64,000 bases of DNA from Histoplasma ohiense (Eukaryota > Ascomycota > Eurotiomycetes > Onygenales > Ajellomycetaceae). Location: positions 6,076,001 to 6,140,000 of the forward strand of contig JAEVHH010000004.1 of the NCBI GenBank assembly GCA_017607445.1. Direction: 5' to 3'. Every line of letters starts with the position of its first letter. Within the stretch, counting starts at the first letter, position 1. This document shows positions 57,201-64,000 of this stretch, in pieces. The position numbers and the translations under genes were made by a program. The notes beneath the pieces were generated by a model, which was not told the DNA's origin, ran no database searches, and saw only the letters and a list, made by a program, of their open reading frames with translations.

Positions 57201-58080
57201 TTCAATTTAATCCTTGATAGTCTACACAAAGATGGAGTCCATCATCTTTTTTGAGGATAAAGAGAATCAGTGCATTAGTCAGACTACTGAACAGTTGTAT
57301 CCACTCTTTATCTAATGCATTTTTTAAATATTCTCTTAGAGCAGCTAACTCAGTTTCAGAGAGATTATATATTGACATAAATGAAGATTGTGCATCAGAT
57401 TTGAGATCTATATGATGTTCTGTTTCTTCTGATCTTTTCATGCTTATAGCAGCTTCTTCTGAGAAGATATGTGTGTATGGCATGATATAATTGGGTAGAT
57501 CAGTTGGCAAGTCTGAATACACAGTCAAGAATACATATGAAGCATGCTTTGAGTCTTTTGAATGTTCTGTAGATAATACTACAAGCATTTCTACTCTATC
57601 TTCTGTGAGAACTTCAGTTAAGACATTTTGTTCAGAAATAATTTGAGACTGTTGTTCATCTTCAGAGCTTCTAAAAAAGAATTGTTCATCTGATCAATCT
57701 ATAAAAAAATTTGTTTGTCTTAATCAAGAAAATTTTAATACAAGATTGTAGTTCTTCATCTTCATTGCATGAAAGGAATGAGATGTCTGCTGTGCATTAT
57801 TCTTGTGATCAGTGACAGTAGTTGCAATGTTATACTCTTCAAAGAAGTGCATTATACATTCATCAATCAATTTGATCATTTTGATTTTGCAGTGAGCAGC
57901 TTCTAGATTGTGATTCTTTGCTCAAAATTCATCAACACAGTTCACTTCTGACTCAGAGTCTACTAGCACAAGCACTTTTTGCAGACTCTTAGATGTAGTG
58001 AGTTTCACTGTGACAGTGAAGCTTAAGATGTTTTTGCATTGACTTTCCATATTTATGACTGTCATTGCAAGCTGAATGAT
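54292..58080 (-). pseudogene. pol: Decayed pol of B-H (PR-RT-RNase H-integrase-chromodomain)
   Basis: Minus strand. Protease about 57940-58000 (LVDSESEVNC, Gly of DSG changed to Glu). RT: LSETELAALREYLKNALDKEWIQ, then KKDDGLHLCVDYQGLN (57202-57588), FELANASVTFQAYINNALSDL and the intact YLDDILIFSNS (56722-57051). RNase H about 56150-56700. Integrase: H-H then CDTY (second Cys lost) near 55480-55620, core ILVIVNIYIKFTIYIP (Asp to Asn) at 55201-55446, C-terminal part 54490-54729. Chromodomain about 54410-54530 (QVKEILEK...EYLVRW). Closes at TAG 54292-54294, 209 nt from the end of the antisense gene. Stops are mostly TGA. Confidence 0.88.
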
Positions 58081-59417
58081 GTATTTTAAGTGTTTTTTGA
58101 GTCCTTCAAGTTCTTCATGTCTTTTGCATTGAGTTTTGAATTAGACTTGGTGTTTTTGGATTTGTCTTTGAGTTGTTTGAAACACAAATTGATGGTATGT
58201 CCTGATTGCTTGCAATAATGGCAATATTTTGATTGGATGGAGTCATTGAACTTTGTAGTGTCATTTCATCTGTGTTTGTTTTGTGATCTATTATCAGCAT
58301 TATTTCTGTTGTTAAAGCTTTGAGTGGGGTTTTTGAAATTTGACTTCTCTTTAAGCTTCTTCCATCTCTTTGACAGATTTGATTCTGCCATTGCAAGTTT
58401 ATGTAGAGTGGCATCATAGCTTAACTCTTCCAATTTAATTGCATATTTGTTGAATTCTCAGTGAATGAAAGATAGAACTTTCATATAGAGATGTGATTTC
58501 TGATGATATTCACTATAAGAATGCCACAGATGCTCTTCAATTGATTGTAAGTGTGAAATAAATTGTTGAACTGTCTGATCTTCTTGTTGCTCTGTTTTTC
58601 AGTACTGTCTATCAGCATCTCAGAAACTTCTATCTGAATCAGTGACTTGACATTGCATCCAACTAACAAATTCTTCCCATGGTGGCAAAGTCTGCATATT
58701 ATGTGTATGTTGATACCAACATTGTTGCATCTCAACATTGAAATGAGTAATGACTTCAATGATCTTTTGATGGTTGTGTTTGTTGTAGTAATCAAGATCA
58801 CTGACATGAAAAGCAATAGCAGCTGTAACAAAGTTTTTGAATTCTTTCATATTTTGATCTCAGAATTTTTTCACATCTCTCTGAGAAGAGTGACTGCTCA
58901 TGCTGAGATCTCAAAGTTCTAATTGTCAAAGTGGTATCTGACTACATCTTTCACTGACAGTAGTCATGATGCTTTTCACTAAGATGTTGAGTGCTTGTAG
59001 TGTGGCTTTCAATGATCTGAGAATACTTGTGATGTTATTGTGATTATCATTCACACTAGTTGCATCTCTACTGTGGTTTGGATGCACTTCTAGTGTATTT
59101 CAGATGACTGAAATTGTTTCATTCAATTTTTGTAGTAAAGTGTTGCATCACTGTTGAAGTTCTTGCAATTCTTTCTCAGTCTGTAATTTTTTGATTCTTC
59201 TGATCATAGTTATCTTCTTGATCTCAATTGTGCTGAGATCTTCAGAAGAGATATTCCCTTCTGAACTATACTCAGAATTCAATTTCATAGAGAAAGATGA
59301 TACTTGTTGCACACTTTCAGTGACAGAAATGTGTGTTTCACAGTTTTCTTCTATAGTGTTTGCTGCTTTGAGTTCAGCAGTAGCATGAGTACAGTGGATG
59401 CTGCAGATAGAGGTCAT
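58081..59417 (-). pseudogene. gag: Decayed gag of B-H
   Basis: ATG at 59417 (MTSICSIHCTHATAELKAANT). Glutamine- and leucine-rich capsid region at 58480-58850 (MKEFKNFVTAAIAFHVSDLDYYNKHN in one frame). Knuckle CHYCKQSGHTINLC (C-x2-C-x4-H-x4-C) at about 58185-58230. Stops between blocks. The start is favoured because it is the first ATG after the primer region that continues in a long frame; in B-N the same codon has decayed to ATA. Confidence 0.8.
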
Positions 59418-59446
59418 GACTATTACTCAACAAATCATCTCTTGAA

Positions 59447-59464
59447 GATTGAGCAATTAGAAAC
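59447..59464 (-). other. Probable primer-binding site of family B (not TGG-type)
   Basis: Minus strand gtttctaattgctcaatc abuts the 5' LTR. B-D has the same; B-N has gtttctaatcactcaatc. The CA/TG difference implies an ancestral CG (ttctaatcgctc). The core TTCTAATCACTC is shared with family A at the same position. Confidence 0.5.
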
Positions 59465-59730
59465 TGTGAGATGTAGTGACAGTGTGAAGAGTAACAGTAG
59501 AAGATAGTTTATAGTGTAGCAGAGATAATAGTAATATATTGTAGAGTAATATAGTATAGTAGCATAACATAGTGTAGCTAATTGCTAAGGAAGAAAAGAA
59601 AGAGAAAGAAGATGTGCGAAATACATACATCAATATATATATACCTGTAGAAATAGCGGTAGCGAGAGTATAATGGAAAGAGGTAAGAATAAGCGAAGAT
59701 AATAAGGAAATAATAAACGAGTGCATTACA
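59465..59730 (-). repeat. 5' LTR of B-H (266 bp)
   Basis: tgtgagatgtagtg...cgagtgcattaca; partner of 52291-52556. Retains CpG at several positions (gatgtgcgaaat, agcggtagcgag). Confidence 0.95.
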
Positions 59731-59912
59731 ATAAGACTATTCTTGAAGACTCAGTATATACAGAAATGTCTGAATCCTTCATCTCATTTCTGAGTAAAGC
59801 ACAGAAGATTGATTTTTTTGCTGCTGAGTAAAGAGAGAAAATAAAAGAGAAGAATATGACTGTTGCTGAAAATATACTATAAACAATTTCTGAGAATGAT
59901 ATATTGTATGCT

Positions 59913-60183
59913 TGTAAGAGATGGTTGAAGGTATAATTATGAGAGTAGTGTGAAGTACGCATATAGAATGTTACAAAGATAGCAATCTCTATTATTCAAA
60001 GCTAATTGCTGATCTTCTAATATCTACAGATATCAGCAAGCATTATATAGATGACTATCACACACTACAGCTGTCTATGGTGCTGTGCACTATATCCCTC
60101 TTCATTAATTCTGATGTGTTCTGTGTTCTTCTATCGCCACATAGCTATTTTCTAATATAGATATCTTCATTGCATCTATTACA
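59913..60183 (-). repeat. 3' LTR of chromovirus A2 (271 bp)
   Basis: Same length as 6815-7085 and starting TG and ending CA. Nearly all differences from A1 are transitions at former CG or CC/GG sites. Confidence 0.95.
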
Positions 60184-60726
60184 ATTATCTCTCTTCTTCA
60201 AAGGTCTGGTCCCCAGGGCTTCTTACTGCAACATGCGAAGTTCATAACATGTGCTGTGTGGTTAATATTGTATAGAGTTTGCAGGATTAGGCTGGATTAA
60301 TTGTTGAGATTAATTCCAAAGTGTTGCTGTTTTGAGAGAATGTTTTTCCATTTTTGATGTCAATGCAGTTCAATCACAATTTAGACACAACTTCTGAATC
60401 TCTTTTCTTTGACTTTTACATCAAAAAGTCATACTCTAACAAAATCATCACCATCATCATCATCAACAATTTTTTATTTAAAAAGAATACATCAATTTAT
60501 CAAACAAAGTACACTGTATCTTTCTATGTGATTTTTATTGCAAAATTCAAAGTTTTGATTGTGTGGTTGTATTTTCCATTTTGAGTTGAGTTTTGTGTTG
60601 TTGCAATCCCTTTGATCAACATTGCAATATTGATTTCAATCTCCAATATCTGTTTTTCTTTCTTGTTGCTTTTGCTTTTCCTCCTTCTTTGAATAAGGTC
60701 TTGGTACTAATTAAAGTTATGATAGA

Positions 60727-61877
60727 ATGTCAGAACCAGCTGTTTCTGTTGCTGGTTTGAAGTCTATGAAGAATGATATGCTGTCTGCCATTGAGAGCAT
60801 TTGCTTGGGTTGTCTGAAGAGGTTGCAGAACCCCCCAGTATATTCTTGCTTTGTGAATGATGGACAGATATGCTGTCATATCTGTCATATATCAAATAGA
60901 AGTTGTGCTGCTGTAAGTTTTCTTAAACTGAGGTTGTTATGGATGCTAATGAGTTATAGATGCCTGAGTGCTTTCATGAAACTGATCAATCTTTGATTGA
61001 TGAATTTCACAAGATGCTGCTCTCTGATGAAGTTTCAGATGAGAGATTTGCTATATATCAAACTGCTGTTGCAAGGTTTGTACTTGATGTGCAGGTCTAT
61101 AAAAATGCAGATGGGATTCTAGAATTCTATGTGGACTCTGATAATCTGTTGTCACAGCAGAGTGTGGCATTCAATCATAGCAGTGTTTCAGAAAGCACAT
61201 TTTCACATCCTGCTATTACATCAATGTCATTCTCACTGAGTCAAGATCTTGGTATGTTATTTGAGTTGGCTGATAATGTAGATGAAGATGAGGAAGTGAA
61301 TGGTTCTGTTGAAGTGTTAGAAAGAAATGCAGCAGTATATTGCTGTTGTTGTATTTGACATTTGACAACATCCCCCCATCATCATTGTGAGTCTGCTGAG
61401 AATCAATACAAAAAATGCAAGCACTGCTCAGTGACAAAGCACATCTGCATTCCAGTAAGTTATTATTCAAAACAAATGTTTTTACAGTATATAATATTAA
61501 CTTTCTATTAGATGTCAGCAGATGCTGTTGAATTGACTCAGATGATTATCAATGCTGCTGAGAATCTAATTGTCACTGATGCAGATACTTTGAATGTTAA
61601 TATTTTGCAGAGTGCTGTGACTGCAGTGGTTAGATTCTTTGCTGTGAAGATCTGAGAGATTCAATGAGACAGTTCTTCTGAGGCTTCAGCTGAAACAGTG
61701 ATTGATGAGGTCTCAGTGATTACATCACTGATCACAGCTCTCAAGTCATTGTTGAAATGTTGTGCTTCACCAGTTGAGGAAATCTGAGATAATAAGCAGG
61801 TTTGTCTTGATGACAATTCCTTGAATGACACTGACCAAGCTGAGGCAGATCTGTTTTTTAATCTCTGAGTGGAATAA
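60727..61877 (+). pseudogene. Antisense three-exon cysteine-rich gene inside chromovirus A2
   Basis: Better-preserved copy of the gene at 756-1906. Exon 1 60727-60912 (62 codons, fully open), intron 1 60913-60959 (47 nt, GTAAGT...CTAAT...TAG), exon 2 60960-61454 (165 codons), intron 2 61455-61511 (57 nt, GTAAGT...TTAAC...TAG), exon 3 61512-61877 ending TAA; 348 codons plus stop. Both introns are phase 0. Cysteines at residues 26, 29, 41, 49, 50, 53 and 60 form C-x2-C-x11-C-x7-CC-x2-C-x6-C; a run YCCCC and a KKCKHC...HIC cluster end exon 2; exon 3 is acidic. Five in-frame TGA (one in exon 2, four in exon 3), no TAA or TAG. Its stop is 14 bp from the pol stop. The family is unknown to me; a zinc-binding regulator or RNA-binding protein is one possibility. 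Confidence 0.75.
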
Positions 61878-61890
61878 GTATATTCAGCAG

Positions 61891-64000
61891 TCATTGTTGT
61901 TTTCTTTGTTTTTGTTTACTAACTGACTTCTGATAGATTTTATTAAACTGTTTCAAGTACTTCTGACTGTTCATCAAGTTTTTCTCAGATTTCCAAGAAT
62001 TGTCTGTGTCTGTACAATCTTTTCATTTGACAAGATACTGTGTTTGACCACAGTACTGATATTTGTCTAATATAGCTTCAACTTTTCATTTCTCTTGCAT
62101 GTCTATAATTATTGATTCTGCTTGTGGGATTTGTCCATTGTGTGTGTGATATGGTTTGAGAAGGGAAATATGGAATACAGAATGAATTTCTTTATATTAC
62201 AGTGTGAGTTTCAGTTTGTATGCCTGTGTACTGTGGATATCAATTATTTGAAAGAGACTCAAAAATCGATGATCTAGTTTGGGTGAGGATTGCAAGGTGG
62301 ATATATTTTTTGCATGCAGCATTACCCAGTTCTCTATCTTAAAGCTTTTTGATATATGGCACTGATCATAATACTTTTTCTCAGCTGCTTTGACAGCTTT
62401 CAGACATTCTTGGATTTTGTTCTCTGCTTGCTTCATCCATTCCACTTGTTCTATTGCTGATTTTGATGCATCCATGCTTGGGGGTTCCACATCTATGCGA
62501 AGTTCAGTTGATCGGCTGATCATTGCTTCAGATGGTGTCATTTTTATCAATGTGTGGAAGGTGTTGTTATATGCCCATTGTGCCAGGGGAATCCATTCTA
62601 TCCAATTATCTTGCTGATAGCTGCAATATGTGTGAAGATAATGTTCAATCATCTGGTTCAATTGTTCTGTCTGGCCGTCGGTTTGCAGGTGGAATGCTGT
62701 CGATAATTTTTGTCAAACATGAAGCAGATAACATAATGTCAATCAAAACTTGCTATTTATTAATGAATCTCAGTTGCTAATAATATTCACAGATAGATCA
62801 AAGTTCTTCACAATTCTTCATACAATAATATCCATGAGTTCTTCTGCATCTAGCTCTGAAGATGTGGGCACAATTATAGCTCATTTAATGAATAAATCAA
62901 CAAATACAACAATAGCATTATAGATTTGACTTCTCTTTTTATTATCTGACAGATCTTCAATAAAGTTCATGCTAATTGTATGTCATTTCTTATCTGGCAC
63001 TGAATGTGGTTGTAGCAATCTGTATGGCTTGTGCTGCAGTATCTTGATGTGTTGACAAACATCACAAGTTCTCACATATTCTGCAATCTCATCACTCATA
63101 CCATGCCACAAGTACTTGTGTTTGATCATTTCAATGGTTTTGTCACATCCAAAATGGCCATCTTGAGGATCATTGTAATTCATTTTCATTATTTCATGTC
63201 TTACAGCTTTGTCTTGTGATATATAGACTTTATCATCTTTTCTGAGCAGGTCATCTTTATCTACTGCTCAGATTGAATGATTATCTATACTAGTGTCATT
63301 TATCTCTAGTCTTCTGTGAAGTTCAGATGTGCTGATGTCTCTATTCTGAATCTACAGTAAGAGTTCAATGATAGATTCAGCTATCTCTTCATAATAGACT
63401 GTCTCAGACTCAAATATCTTGATGACTAGAATTCATAATATCAGAGTCTCTAGATTTAACTCTGTAACATCTGTGATCTTGTTCTCATCTGCAGATGCAT
63501 TCTTTATTCTGCAGAGGTTGTTGTCATTGATAACTACAGATCTCTTCACTCAACAATTTTCATTAGCTTGCAGATCTTTTCACATCATTTTGACACATTG
63601 ATCTAACTTTGTGTTTTCTTTTGTCTTTAGTAACTTAAAGATTCTTTTACACAGTTTCTCTTGCAGAGTAGAGAGCTCTGTCAAGAGAGCTGTGTGTTTT
63701 ACAAAATCTGAGCAACAACTTGGTGCATCTGTGGGATTATTTTTCTCAGAACAGTGCTCTATTTCAAAATCAAATGCTGAGAGCATTTCCATTCAGTGAA
63801 TCTGATGTTCATTTAGCTGCTTTGTTGTCATGAAGCACTGGAGGTTGACATGGTCAGATAAAACAGTTATTGAGTGTCTGCTATCATGTAAGTAGTGGCA
63901 TCATTGTCTGAAAGCTTCTGCAATCAGTAACATTTCTAAATCATATATTTGATAATGTCTTTCTGTTTCTGTGAGCTTTCTAGACCAAAATGTGATTGGG
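61891..64000 (-). pseudogene. pol: Decayed pol of A2: RNase H, integrase, chromodomain (5' part outside)
   Basis: Minus strand. RNase H end at 63580-63800 (SAFDFEIEHCSEKNNPTDAPS). Integrase zinc region 62983-63189 (GHFGCDKTIEMIKHKYLWHGM...CDVCQHIK) and core to about 62700. Long open stretch 62197-62661 with WIPLAQWAYNNTFHTLIKMT and PSEAM, the integrase C-terminal half. Chromodomain about 61960-62100 (VEAILDKYQYCG, QYLVKW, DNSWKSEKNL). Frame end TGA or, if that was once Arg, a TAA a few codons on (61891 region). Confidence 0.88.

Larger units (their letters stand above)
52291..59730 (-). mobile_element. Complete family-B chromovirus B-H, TSD ataag
   Basis: 7,440 bp, minus strand, LTRs 52291-52556 and 59465-59730 (266 bp each), flanked by ataag at 52286-52290 and 59731-59735. 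Minus-strand order: 5' LTR, primer region, gag, protease, RT, RNase H, integrase, chromodomain, then antisense cysteine-rich gene, polypurine tract and 3' LTR. The two LTRs differ at about a dozen places, mostly CG-to-TG/CA and GG-to-GA. This is the reference copy for the family. Confidence 0.96.
50604..59912 (+). mobile_element. Family-B chromovirus B-G (plus strand, internally deleted, split by B-H and A2)
   Basis: 5' LTR 50604-50867 (tgtaatgcac...gtcgcta, last bases missing), joined directly to RT sequence at 50868, so gag and protease are deleted. Pol continues to 52290, is split by B-H, and resumes at 59731-59912, where A2 interrupts it. RT is readable at 51100-51414 (the catalytic box is YLNV). 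After removal of B-H and one ataag, the two parts join as in B-N and in B-H itself. The rest lies beyond the window. Confidence 0.85.
59913..64000 (-). mobile_element. Ty3/gypsy chromovirus A2 (family A), 5' half beyond window
   Basis: 3' LTR 59913-60183 (271 bp, tgtaagag...attaca), polypurine tract, antisense cysteine-rich gene, chromodomain, integrase and part of RNase H; the window ends before RT. Inserted in B-G: the left flank ...gatatattgtatgct continues the family-B linker between RNase H and integrase. The TSD is expected to be atgct, with the partner outside the window. Confidence 0.94.

Noticed and set aside
60727..61877. The antisense gene as a host gene that merely lies between two unrelated repeats
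   Set aside because: It is inside the element, between polypurine tract and pol, in two separate insertions (A1 in LINE A, A2 in B-G) with identical spacing, so it moved with the element.

Overview
The window is a stretch of transposable elements nested inside one another, from a filamentous fungus. A filamentous ascomycete (Pezizomycotina) is most likely: all three LTR families are Ty3/gypsy chromoviruses, one LINE resembles the fungal Tad1 group, introns are short (47-57 nt) with GTAAGT donors, and repeats carry heavy C:G-to-T:A decay. I see no convincing single-copy host gene, so the genus cannot be named. Nearly all sequence is AT-rich and poor in CG, CC and GG steps. The exceptions are a GC-rich 5' region of one LINE (about 48569-49325) and a 146-bp insertion (47329-47474).

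Layout. (1) 1-7085: chromovirus A1, minus strand, left end cut by the window, inserted in ORF1 of LINE A (7086-12448, plus strand). LINE A sits 22 bp from the 5' LTR (12471-12736) of a family-B chromovirus (B-D). (2) 12737-13104: remnant of family C. (3) 13105-50530: one family-B chromovirus (B-N, minus strand) split by later insertions. These are a decayed Tad1-like LINE (LINE-2, 15258-36892), a TIR element (S3, 39228-40734) and a second copy of the first LINE (LINE B, 42531-49325). LINE-2 is itself split by two complete family-C chromoviruses (C1 16657-22723, C2 26070-32276) and two more TIR elements (S1 32925-34553, S2 35389-36386). LINE B carries the 146-bp TG...CA insertion. Removing the insertions and one copy of each target duplication leaves B-N at about 7.45 kb, against 7,440 bp for the uninterrupted B-H. 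(4) 50531-50603: scrap of a LINE-2-type element, followed by B-G (plus strand, 50604-52290 and 59731-59912). B-G is split by complete B-H (52291-59730, minus, TSD ataag) and by A2 (59913-64000, minus, running out of the window).

Gene content. The elements encode gag with a CCHC knuckle, aspartic protease, RT, RNase H, integrase and a C-terminal chromodomain (LTR families), or ORF1 with zinc knuckles plus APE-RT-RNase H (LINEs). Most frames are broken, mainly by TGA. LINE A and LINE B ORF2 are exactly the same length (1,313 codons) and are interrupted only by TGA.

The most interesting observation is that families A and B each carry, between pol and the 3' LTR and on the opposite strand, a spliced cysteine-rich gene convergent with pol. 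The family-A gene has three exons and two phase-0 introns and is conserved over 348 codons in A1 and A2. The family-B gene has a different sequence but nearly the same cysteine spacing. Family C lacks such a gene. Other points of interest are TIR elements with minisatellite cores and 8-bp target duplications, a tRNA-like 5' end on LINE B, a primer-binding-like site shared by families A and B that does not begin TGG, and decay centred on CpG and CpC rather than the usual CpA of RIP.
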